Shown one piece after another: positions 1 to 5,724 of a stretch of DNA of 7,159 bases; position 1 is the stretch's first letter; each line of letters starts with the position of its first letter. The notes beneath the pieces are model-generated. The model searched no databases. It saw only the letters and a list, made by a program, of their open reading frames with translations, and was not told the DNA's origin. The position numbers and the translations under genes are program-made. Source of the stretch: Pseudomonadota bacterium (GTDB lineage Bacteria > Pseudomonadota > Alphaproteobacteria > Acetobacterales > Acetobacteraceae); NCBI GenBank assembly GCA_021807975.1, contig JAKBCJ010000249.1, positions 1 to 7,159 of the forward strand, read 5' to 3'.

Positions 1-384
1 CGGAATACTCTCGCCCCGCTCATGAAACCCGACAGAATGGTTCGACGAAGCAAAAATCACCCGCGCCTTCTCCCGCCGCGCCGCCTCATAGATATGGTAC
101 AGCCCACGGATATTCGGGCCGATAACCTCCTCGAACGGCCGTTCCACCGACACCCCGCCCATATGGATAATTGCCCCGCACCCCTCGGCCAGCCGCAAGA
201 TCGCCACGCCATCGCACAGATCGGCCTTGGTGAAGGTCGCACCGGCCGGAACCGGATCGGGAAACGGCACGATATCGGTCAGCACCAGCCTCCACCCCAA
301 CCCACCCAGCCACTTGGTCAGCGCCCGACCGAGCGCGCCGGAGGCTCCGGTGAGAAGAACGGGTTTGGCAGGCGTGTCAGTCAT
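1..384 (-). CDS. Uronate dehydrogenase-like NAD-dependent epimerase/dehydratase (N-terminal part; gene runs off the window)
   Basis: The reverse strand from 384 reads open to base 1 (128 codons, no stop), so the C-terminus lies outside the window. The N-terminus is a Rossmann fold of the extended short-chain dehydrogenase type: TGASGALG at residues 12-19 is the nucleotide-binding glycine motif, and Asp37 at the end of the second strand favours NAD over NADP. Residues 72-102 (IIHMGGVSVERPFEE, then NIRGLYHIYEAAR) and FASSNH at 111-116 closely resemble Agrobacterium uronate dehydrogenase (Udh, EC 1.1.1.203), as I remember it. That enzyme oxidises galacturonate or glucuronate to the aldarolactone. 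One of the serines in SSNH should be the catalytic serine; the Tyr and Lys lie beyond the edge. The start is supported by AAGGAG at 396-391, six bases before the ATG. The family is confident; the exact sugar substrate is inferred, and another sugar or nucleotide-sugar dehydrogenase is possible. Confidence 0.85.
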   Translation of the reverse strand, partial: MTDTPAKPVLLTGASGALGRALTKWLGGLGWRLVLTDIVPFPDPVPAGATFTKADLCDGVAILRLAEGCGAIIHMGGVSVERPFEEVIGPNIRGLYHIYEAARREKARVIFASSNHSVGFHERGESIP

Positions 385-416
385 GGCATGCTCCTTCGAT
401 TCGCAGCGGAGGCATC
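385..416. promoter_or_regulatory. 32-base divergent start region with two facing ribosome binding sites
   Basis: The two start codons (384 on minus, 417 on plus) are separated by only 32 bases. The gap holds AAGGAG for the minus gene (396-391, spacing 6) and GGAGG for the plus gene (408-412, spacing 4). These sites fix both starts. There is no room for two full promoters, so each promoter must lie in the opposite gene's coding sequence, or one 5' leader must overlap its neighbour. Confidence 0.7.
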
Positions 417-1754
417 ATGCGCAGGATCGACGAACTCGCCCAGGCCCTGGAGTCGGGCACCATCACCAGCCGGTCGCTGATCGAGGAGTCGCTCTCCCGC
501 ATCGCCGACCCCGATGGCGAGGGCGCCCGCGCCTTCATCAAAGTCCACGCCGACCAGGCCCGCGCAATGGCCGACGCCGCCGACCTCCTGCGCAAAGCGA
601 ACCGGTCGCCCGGCCGTTACGCCGGCATCCCGATCGCGCTGAAAGACCTGTTCGACATCGCGGGCGAACCGACTCCGGCCGGGTCCGCCGTGCTGGCCAA
701 CGCCCCCGACGCCAAGGCCAACGCCCCGGTCGTCGCGCGCATGCTGGCCGCCGGCTTCATCCCCGTCGGCCGGGTCAACATGACGGAGTTCGCGTTCTCC
801 GGCCTCGGCATCAACCCCCACTACGGCACCCCGGCCAGCCCATGGGATCGCGCCTCCCGGCGAATCCCCGGCGGCAGTTCGTCGGGCACGGCCGTTGCGG
901 TGGCCGACGGCATGGCCGCCGCCGGCTTGGGCACAGACACCGGCGGATCATGCCGCATCCCCGCCGCCTTCTGCGGCATCGTCGGTTACAAGCCCACCGC
1001 TCGGCGGATCCCCATCACCGGGGTCCTGCCGCTGGCCCCGTCACTGGACTCGGTCGGCCCGCTGGCGCCAAGCGTCGCCTGCTGTTCGGCGATCGACTCA
1101 ATCCTGGCCGGCGAAACCCCCAACGCCCCAGCCCCCGCCAACCTGAACGGCCTGCGTCTGGCGGTGCCAGAGAACATGGTGCTGGACGGCATGGACACCA
1201 CCGTTGCCGCTGCCTTCGACAATTCCCTGTCCACACTATCGGCGGCCGGCGCCCGCATCGTCCGGGTCCGCTTCGACGATTTCGACGCGCTGCCGGCGGT
1301 CAACGCCAAAGGCGGCTTCGCCGCCTCGGAGGCCTACGCCTGGCACCGCTCCCTGCTCGCCGCCCGGGGCGGCAGCTACGATCCGCGCATCCGCGTCCGC
1401 ATCGCGCGCGGCGAACACATGAGCGCGGCTGACTACATCGACCTGCTGAACGACCGCGCGCGGTTGGTTGCCAGCTTCGATCGCGCCACCGCGCCATACG
1501 ACTGCTTGCTAATGCCCACCACCCCGATCGTCGCACCGCGCATCGCGGACCTGGAGGACGAACGCCTCTACAACAGCATCAACATGCTGATTCTCCGCAA
1601 CACCGCGATGGGCAACTTCTTTGACCGCTGCGCCATCTCGGTCCCCTGCCACCGCCCGGGCGAGGCCCCAGTCGGCCTGATGCTGATGGGCGAAACCATG
1701 GGCGATGCCAAACTGTTCGGAATCGCCGCGGCGGTGGAGGCCGCGCTGGCGTAA
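417..1754 (+). CDS. Amidase signature (AS) family hydrolase
   Basis: This is a complete 445-residue protein with the full Ser-cisSer-Lys catalytic set of the amidase signature family. Lys76 lies in ALKDLFD, the cis-Ser is Ser154 in PGGSSSG (151-157), and the nucleophile is Ser178 in GTDTGGSCRIPAAFCG (172-187), followed by GYKPT (190-194). The 24-residue spacing between the two serines is the same as in GatA. Such enzymes hydrolyse amide bonds in the cytoplasm, releasing ammonia or an amine; the substrate cannot be read from the sequence. It is unlikely to be GatA of the tRNA amidotransferase: it is somewhat short and no gatB or gatC is adjacent, although databases often carry that name for similar proteins. 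The start has GGAGG four bases upstream. It is divergent from the dehydrogenase gene and convergent with the exporter ATPase. A hydrolase acting on a small carboxamide or cyclic imide is the plain guess. Confidence 0.9.
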   Translation: MRRIDELAQALESGTITSRSLIEESLSRIADPDGEGARAFIKVHADQARAMADAADLLRKANRSPGRYAGIPIALKDLFDIAGEPTPAGSAVLANAPDAKANAPVVARMLAAGFIPVGRVNMTEFAFSGLGINPHYGTPASPWDRASRRIPGGSSSGTAVAVADGMAAAGLGTDTGGSCRIPAAFCGIVGYKPTARRIPITGVLPLAPSLDSVGPLAPSVACCSAIDSILAGETPNAPAPANLNGLRLAVPENMVLDGMDTTVAAAFDNSLSTLSAAGARIVRVRFDDFDALPAVNAKGGFAASEAYAWHRSLLAARGGSYDPRIRVRIARGEHMSAADYIDLLNDRARLVASFDRATAPYDCLLMPTTPIVAPRIADLEDERLYNSINMLILRNTAMGNFFDRCAISVPCHRPGEAPVGLMLMGETMGDAKLFGIAAAVEAALA

Positions 1755-1795
1755 TTCCTGCCGCGGCGTTCAGGCAAACGAGCAAGCCATTTCCG

Positions 1796-1836
1796 GGCTG
1801 CGCCCCTGACATCGACCGAAGATGCCGGGGGCAGCC
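1796..1836. terminator. Long imperfect stem-loop between convergent genes
   Basis: GGCTGC (1796-1801) pairs with GCAGCC (1831-1836). After a one-base bulge, CCCC (1803-1806) pairs with GGGG (1827-1830). After a second bulge, GACATC (1808-1813) pairs with GATGCC (1821-1826) with one mismatch, closing a seven-base loop. It sits about 40 bases after the amidase stop and 24 bases after the exporter ATPase stop on the other strand. Neither side has a T-run, so it is either a bidirectional U-less terminator or an RNA 3'-end stabiliser. The pairing is seen directly; the function is inferred. Confidence 0.55.
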
Positions 1837-1860
1837 GTGTTAGCCCGTCAGCCTCTCGCT

Positions 1861-2640
1861 CTAAACCAAGGCCTCGATTGGATGGTGCGGGATGGTTCCC
1901 ATATAACGGTCCAGCACCTCGTCCGCCGGGCCGTCGGCCATCACCTTGCCCTGATCCAGCCACAGAACGCGGGAACACCACTGACGGATGATGTCATTCT
2001 GATGGCTGGACAGCACCAGGATATCGGCGCCGCGCACCATTTCCTCCAGCCGCGCCTTGGCCTTGTCCATGAACACGGCATCGCCGGCCAGGAACCATTC
2101 GTCCATCAGCAGGATCTGCGGCTTGATCGCGGTGGCGAGCGCGAAACCCAGCCGCACCACCATGCCGGCCGAGTATATGCGCACCGGCAGGTCCAGGAAG
2201 TCCGACAGTTCGGCGAACTCCGCCACATCTTCTTCCAGGCGCGGCAGTGCCGATCGGGGCAGCCCGTTGTACAGGCCGCGCAGCAGGATATTCTCCCGCC
2301 CCGTCAGTTCAACGTTCATCCCCAAATTGGGGTCCAGCAGGGCATTCAGGCTGCCGCGCACCCGCAGACTGCCCAGCACCGGTTCGTATATCCCCGCCAA
2401 AACCCGCAGCAAGGTGGTTTTGCCCGCACCGTTGGAACCAACCAGCCCCAGGCGGTCGCCGCTGTTCAGACGCAGGTCGATGTTGGTCAGGGCTTGCACC
2501 ACCACACGTTGCTGCTTGTCCTGCGCCAGACGCCCGGACGCCGCGGCCACGACCATCTTCTTCAGGCTGCGGGAACTGCCATGATACAGCGGGAACAGGA
2601 CAGAGAGGTTCTTGACCTCGATCAGCGCGTCAGACGGCAT
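1861..2640 (-). CDS. ABC-2 polysaccharide exporter ATP-binding protein (Wzt/KpsT-like, short form)
   Basis: This 259-residue cytoplasmic ATPase powers the membrane protein encoded just upstream. Visible motifs are Walker A GSNGAGKT (68-75), the degenerate ABC signature YSAGM (156-160) typical of the Wzt/KpsT/TagH group in place of LSGGQ, Walker B ILLMDE (176-181) with catalytic Glu181 followed by WFLAGD, and the H-loop SSH with His213. The segment at 16-50 before Walker A, with an FPLYHGSSRSLKK stretch, is also typical of glycan exporter ATPases. The protein ends about 45 residues after the H-loop, so it lacks the C-terminal carbohydrate-binding domain of long Wzt proteins; recognition of a modified glycan end by that route is therefore not expected. 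The start follows the permease stop by three bases and has no clear Shine-Dalgarno sequence, which points to translational coupling. The exported glycan is unknown. Teichoic-acid-type cargo is improbable in this lineage. Confidence 0.9.
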   Translation of the reverse strand: MPSDALIEVKNLSVLFPLYHGSSRSLKKMVVAAASGRLAQDKQQRVVVQALTNIDLRLNSGDRLGLVGSNGAGKTTLLRVLAGIYEPVLGSLRVRGSLNALLDPNLGMNVELTGRENILLRGLYNGLPRSALPRLEEDVAEFAELSDFLDLPVRIYSAGMVVRLGFALATAIKPQILLMDEWFLAGDAVFMDKAKARLEEMVRGADILVLSSHQNDIIRQWCSRVLWLDQGKVMADGPADEVLDRYMGTIPHHPIEALV

Positions 2641-2643
2641 GGT

Positions 2644-3501
2644 TCAAACCCAAAACGCGAGGCGGCCGCGTGCCCGGACGAAAAACGCCCAAGAGATCGC
2701 GCACAGGATAACACTATAGGTGCCCGCCCCCAGCCAGGTGGAGACCTCGAGGCCGGAACCCAGGATCGGGCCGCGCACGATTTCCAGCAGGTCGTAGAAT
2801 GGGTTGAACGCCAGATGGGCGATACCGGACGCGCTCAGCTGGCTGGGTTTCCAGATCACGGGCGTCACGAAGAACGCGATTTGCATGATGCTGTTCACGA
2901 TCGGCTGGATATCGCGGAAGCGGGCGCAGAATCCCCCCAGCAGCAAGGTCAGCGCCAGCGCATCGACCGCCCACACCAGCAGCCCCGGGAGGGCCATCAG
3001 CGAACTGACATTCGGCCACATCCGGAACACCGCGAACACGACGACGATCACCACGATGTTGTGACCCAGCACGATGGCGTTGCGGATAAGCCCGCGCATG
3101 GAAAACACGAAAAACGGCATGCGCACCGACCGGATCACACCCTCGGCATCGGTGAACACGGTACACGCCTCCGACACCAGCGCGGCGAGGAAGCCCCACA
3201 GCACCTGCGACAGCGCCAGGAACGGCAGATAGTCCCGGAGTTCGATCTTAAAGAGCGTCGAATACAGGAAGCCGAGCGCAGCGACCATCACGCCGGTTGA
3301 GATCGTCAGCCAGAACGGCCCCAGCATTGACCCGCGGTACCGCAGCCGGATGTCCAGCCAACCCAGTGCCCAGGCCAAGCGCCACAGCCGCATGCCCCCG
3401 ACTAGGTCGGCCATCGCCCAGCGATTGCGCGTGGCCATGGTCATGTCCGCCAGCAGGTTCAGTTCCGCGGGGGGGGCGATCGTTGTCACAGCGCTGCTCA
3501 T
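2644..3501 (-). CDS. ABC-2 polysaccharide exporter permease (Wzm/KpsM-like)
   Basis: This 285-residue inner-membrane protein should form the dimeric channel through which the partner ATPase exports a lipid-linked or capsular glycan. About six membrane segments can be seen, near residues 61-83, 91-111, 140-159, 168-190, 203-217 and 259-275. Family landmarks are RYRGSMLGPFWLTIS (54-68) just before and into the first segment, RFRDIQPIVNSIMQ (194-207), TPVIW (213-217) and FNPFYDLLEIVRGP (232-245). The ATG at 3501 is the first possible start, because an in-frame TAA lies 15 bases upstream. No ribosome binding site precedes it. Met20 (3444) and Met22 (3438) are alternative starts, also without a strong site. 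A run of eight C on the sense strand (3476-3469) falls in codons 9-11. The gene is first in a two-gene operon with the ATPase. No glycosyltransferase gene is visible nearby, so the cargo cannot be named. Confidence 0.88.
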   Translation of the reverse strand: MSSAVTTIAPPAELNLLADMTMATRNRWAMADLVGGMRLWRLAWALGWLDIRLRYRGSMLGPFWLTISTGVMVAALGFLYSTLFKIELRDYLPFLALSQVLWGFLAALVSEACTVFTDAEGVIRSVRMPFFVFSMRGLIRNAIVLGHNIVVIVVVFAVFRMWPNVSSLMALPGLLVWAVDALALTLLLGGFCARFRDIQPIVNSIMQIAFFVTPVIWKPSQLSASGIAHLAFNPFYDLLEIVRGPILGSGLEVSTWLGAGTYSVILCAISWAFFVRARGRLAFWV

Positions 3502-3809
3502 ATCGCGGGGCGCTTACCCGATTCAGCGCGGCGGCACAACTCAAGCCTGCTGCCCATACCGGTGCCGCGATCGTGACGGATCGCCGTGCCGGCGCGCGCG
3601 GCTCGCGTCGCGCCCCGGGCCGCGTCCGGCACCCGATTTGGAAACCGCCGGGCCGGATTGCGGGGAATCTCACACGGGCGAGATGACTTGCTAGAAAGAT
3701 GGAATTCAGTTAAGGCCTTAGACACCGTTCCTGATGGTTTGGATAAGCGGCCACCGCGTGTTGGCCGCTGGTCTGTTTGTTTGTCGCGCCGCCACGGAGA
3801 CACGTTTGT
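3502..3809. other. Divergent intergenic region between the exporter operon and the lytic transglycosylase gene
   Basis: These 308 bases should hold the promoters for both flanking transcription units. The left part (about 3550-3660) is very GC-rich and includes a perfect six-base inverted repeat, GCGATC with GATCGC around GTGACG. The right part (about 3665-3745) is noticeably richer in A and T, as expected for promoter DNA. It contains ATCTC/GAGAT (3667-3671 and 3680-3684) and the palindrome TAAGGCCTTA (3711-3720), either of which could be an operator or chance. A weak sigma70-like pair, CTCACA (3669-3674) and TAGAAA (3692-3697) with a 17-base spacer, is the best plus-strand promoter I can find. 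A hairpin with a T-rich tail follows at 3746-3784. I see no convincing gene here; open frames in it translate to arginine-rich sequence without family motifs. Confidence 0.5.
3746..3784 (+). terminator. Hairpin followed by a T-rich tract, 26 bases before the lytic transglycosylase start
   Basis: AGCGGCCA (3746-3753) and TGGCCGCT (3762-3769) form a perfect eight-base stem with an eight-base loop. The stem is followed by GGTCTGTTTGTTTGTC, with nine T in the 14 bases from 3772. This has the shape of an intrinsic terminator on the plus strand, with an imperfect U-tract. It lies in the probable 5' leader of the downstream gene, so it may be an attenuator, the end of a short upstream RNA, or only a leader structure. 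Confidence 0.45.
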
Positions 3810-4961
3810 ATGATCGCTTCGGATCGATTTGTTACGTTCCGCCGTCTCCGTGCGTTTGGCACCATTGCCGCCGTGACCGCCCTTGCCGCCTGCGGGACCG
3901 TGCCGCAGCAGGATGCACTGCAGGAATCCGCCCGCTATGCCGCCCACGCCAAGCATGACTACACGCCGCCGGGTCCGGCGGAAGATCCGTGGGGTCCCTA
4001 TATCCGGGAAGCCTCCGCCAAATTCGATGTGCCGGAGATTTGGGTTCGATCGCTGATGCGCCAGGAGTCGGGCGGTAAGGAATATCTGAACGGCGCGCCG
4101 ATCACGTCCGGCGCCGGTGCAATGGGCCTGATGCAGGTGATGCCGGGCACGTACGACGAATTGCGCGACCGTTACAATCTGGGCGACGACCCGTTTAATC
4201 CGCACGACAACATCATGGCCGGCGTCGCATACATGCGTGAGATGTATGAGCTGTATGGCACCCCCGGGTTCCTGGCGGCCTACAATGCCGGTCCCGCCCG
4301 CCTGGACGACTATCTGGCCAATCTCCGCCCCCTGCCCGATGAAACGCGCCACTATGTCGCGGCGATCGGGCCGAATTTGCGGGGCATTTACCCCATCAAC
4401 CGTTCCGCGGCCGACGAGCTGGCCTATAACCAGTTGCCGACGAATATCCCCGGCGGCAAGCGCTACAGCCGTCCGGTGATGCTGGCGGGCGCACGTCCCG
4501 GCAGCGGCGGACATGTTCCGAAGCGCGTGCCGGTGGAGGTCGCCATGCTTCCCGATACCGCGCATCGCGGCGGTGCCGCGGCCAACCAGCAGTTCGCGTT
4601 GGTGACTCCGCCGGCACCGCCTCCGGGACCATCGCATGGCAGTTTCATGATCGCTTCGGCCAATGCCGCCGATGCCGCCCCCGTGCGGCGCGGCCCGGCA
4701 GCCCCCGGACAGTGGGCTATTCAAATCGGGGCCTTTGCCAGTCAAGGTCTGGCGCGCGGGGCTCTCGGCGCGGCACACGGCCATGCCCGGGTGGAACTGG
4801 CCGTCGCCCATCCGTTCGTCGCCAGCGTCCATCAAGGGCACTCGGTTCTTTGGCGTGCCCGGATGACGGGCATGTCGCGCGAAACCGCGGTTCAGGCGTG
4901 CGAGAAGATCACCCACGCCCATTCAAGCTGCATCGTCCTGTCGCCCGACGCACAGTCTTAG
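3810..4961 (+). CDS. Lipoprotein lytic murein transglycosylase with C-terminal SPOR domain
   Basis: This is a 383-residue envelope protein. The N-terminus is a lipoprotein signal: a basic stretch (FRRLRAFG), a hydrophobic core, then lipobox LAAC with Cys28 as the lipidated residue. Gly29 at +2 is compatible with outer-membrane sorting. The SLT (goose-lysozyme-like) domain covers about residues 60-200, with catalytic Glu86 in MRQESGG, the GAMGLMQVMPGTY motif (103-115) and AAYNAGP (156-162). Such enzymes cleave the MurNAc-GlcNAc bond and form 1,6-anhydro-MurNAc. A Gly/Pro/Ala-rich linker (about 214-299) leads to a SPOR domain (about 300-378, opening GQWAIQIGAFAS), a fold that binds glycan strands stripped of peptides, chiefly at the division site. 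A septal or cell-separation role is inferred. The ATG at 3810 is preferred over a TTG at 3777 because GGAGA lies nine bases upstream and it gives a sensible signal peptide. The gene stands alone on its strand. Confidence 0.9.
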   Translation: MIASDRFVTFRRLRAFGTIAAVTALAACGTVPQQDALQESARYAAHAKHDYTPPGPAEDPWGPYIREASAKFDVPEIWVRSLMRQESGGKEYLNGAPITSGAGAMGLMQVMPGTYDELRDRYNLGDDPFNPHDNIMAGVAYMREMYELYGTPGFLAAYNAGPARLDDYLANLRPLPDETRHYVAAIGPNLRGIYPINRSAADELAYNQLPTNIPGGKRYSRPVMLAGARPGSGGHVPKRVPVEVAMLPDTAHRGGAAANQQFALVTPPAPPPGPSHGSFMIASANAADAAPVRRGPAAPGQWAIQIGAFASQGLARGALGAAHGHARVELAVAHPFVASVHQGHSVLWRARMTGMSRETAVQACEKITHAHSSCIVLSPDAQS

Positions 4962-4965
4962 CGGC

Positions 4966-4998
4966 AGTCCGCGGCCCGGAGTCCACCGGGCCGCGACT
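4966..4998. terminator. Perfect GC-rich stem-loop between convergent genes
   Basis: GCGGCCCGG (4971-4979) and CCGGGCCGC (4986-4994) are exact reverse complements around a six-base loop. A further C-G pair (4970/4995) and, after a bulged base, AGT/ACT (4966-4968 and 4996-4998) extend the stem. It fills nearly the whole 43-base gap between the lytic transglycosylase stop and the CMD-family stop, so it can serve both transcripts. No T-run follows on either strand. Confidence 0.6.
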
Positions 4999-5004
4999 CG
5001 GGAC

Positions 5005-5568
5005 TTAAAGCGGCTTCAGCGGCGGGGTTTCGCCTTCCGGCAGCGGGACGCGGGCCACGTTCAGCACCATCGACACCAGGCTGTAGTAACCGACGGCACC
5101 GACCATATCCATGACGCCGCGTTCGCCAAACCGAGCCATGGCGGCGCCATAGGGGGCGTCGGAAACCTGGCCGGTGGACAGCAGGTCGGTCACGAATTCA
5201 TAGACGATGGTTTCATCGCTGCTCATGTCCGCCGGGCGCTGGCCGACGGCAACCGCATCCAGGATCGCGGGGTTCAGACCGGCATCGATGCCAAGGCGGC
5301 GGTGGGCATAGAACTCATACTGGGCACCCCATTTGCGCCCGGCCATGCAGATCGCCAACTCGTTCAACGGCGCGGGCAGCGACGTGCCAAAACGCACATA
5401 GGCGCCGACGCGCTGCACCAGGTCGCACAGTACCGGGCTGCGCAGCAGGGCGTTGAAAGGGCCGCGCAGGCCGGCACCGCGCGGGCCGGACTGGATGGAT
5501 TCGACGACGGCGCGCTGCTCGTCGGTCATCTCTTCCGCGGTCAGGGTTGGGAAACGGGTCTCGGACAT
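5005..5568 (-). CDS. Carboxymuconolactone decarboxylase (CMD/AhpD-like) family protein
   Basis: This is a small, mostly helical protein of 187 residues. The CMD core includes GPFNALLRSP (36-45), NELAICMAGRKWGAQYEFYAH (69-89) and the aligned helix after it; Glu70, Trp80, Glu85 and His89 match the conserved positions of the PcaC-like branch. The CxxC pair of AhpD peroxidase-type members is absent, so a thiol-disulfide role is unlikely. PcaC itself decarboxylates 4-carboxymuconolactone in protocatechuate breakdown, but it is shorter (about 130 residues) and usually sits among pca genes, none of which is seen here. The reaction is therefore unassigned. I chose the ATG at 5568 because AGGGAAG lies about eight bases upstream and the conserved domain follows. 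The 46 codons that remain open further upstream look non-coding. The gene is convergent with the lytic transglycosylase gene and divergent from the acyltransferase gene. Confidence 0.88.
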   Translation of the reverse strand: MSETRFPTLTAEEMTDEQRAVVESIQSGPRGAGLRGPFNALLRSPVLCDLVQRVGAYVRFGTSLPAPLNELAICMAGRKWGAQYEFYAHRRLGIDAGLNPAILDAVAVGQRPADMSSDETIVYEFVTDLLSTGQVSDAPYGAAMARFGERGVMDMVGAVGYYSLVSMVLNVARVPLPEGETPPLKPL

Positions 5569-5623
5569 CAGGTGTTCTTCCCTTTGGAAAGGCTCACGGA
5601 CAGGCGAAGTGCCGTCGGGTTTG

Positions 5624-5629
5624 GTTATA
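5624..5629 (-). promoter_or_regulatory. Possible -10 element for the CMD-family gene
   Basis: The minus strand reads TATAAC here, five of six bases of the sigma70 -10 consensus, in otherwise GC-rich DNA. It would give a leader of about 50 bases before the ATG at 5568. No good -35 hexamer lies 16-18 bases further upstream, so this is only a weak candidate. Confidence 0.25.
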
Positions 5630-5678
5630 GACCGGGTTGGCCGGTTGAACGAGGGCCCGGATCGCCCGCCGATATGCA

Positions 5679-5707
5679 TTGAAATTCTTGCCGGTCGTTG
5701 TTGCAAT
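5679..5707 (+). promoter_or_regulatory. Candidate sigma70-type promoter for the acyltransferase gene
   Basis: TTGAAA (5679-5684, five of six with TTGACA) is followed after exactly 17 bases by TGCAAT (5702-5707, four of six with TATAAT). Transcription would begin near 5714, only about 11 bases before the ATG at 5725. That would explain why no ribosome binding site is visible there and argues against the in-frame TTG codons at 5698 and 5701 as starts. Confidence 0.4.
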
Positions 5708-5724
5708 GGCTACCCACCTTCCAC

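Noticed and set aside
227..1432. A 401-codon open frame on the plus strand overlapping the amidase gene
   Set aside because: It is very rich in Arg, Pro and His with no family motif, while the overlapping frame has the complete amidase catalytic set. It reflects high GC content.
417..1754. Assignment of the amidase as GatA of the tRNA-dependent amidotransferase
   Set aside because: The catalytic triad is shared by the whole amidase family; there is no adjacent gatB or gatC and the protein is somewhat short, so the general family name is safer.
1822..3300. A 492-codon open frame on the plus strand across both exporter genes
   Set aside because: The translation is low-complexity Gln/His/Arg-rich and lies antisense to two genes with clear ABC motifs; it is a complementary-strand artefact.
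3711..3720. The perfect 10-base palindrome TAAGGCCTTA as an operator
   Set aside because: There is no second copy or known regulator nearby, and a single short palindrome is weak evidence; it is mentioned only within the intergenic entry.
3701..3729. A possible general-stress (EcfG-type) promoter made of GGAAT and CGTT
   Set aside because: The spacing is about 20 bases instead of 16-17 and the first element is not GGAAC.
3810..4659. A 13-base repeat, ATGATCGCTTCGG, at the lytic transglycosylase start (3810-3822) and again inside the gene (4647-4659, also reading Met-Ile-Ala-Ser), suggesting an internal start for a SPOR-only product
   Set aside because: No ribosome binding site precedes the internal copy, and a single 13-base match is compatible with chance and codon bias.
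3498..4922. A 474-codon open frame on the minus strand opposite the lytic transglycosylase
   Set aside because: It lacks recognisable domains and runs through both the intergenic region and the antisense of a gene with SLT and SPOR motifs.
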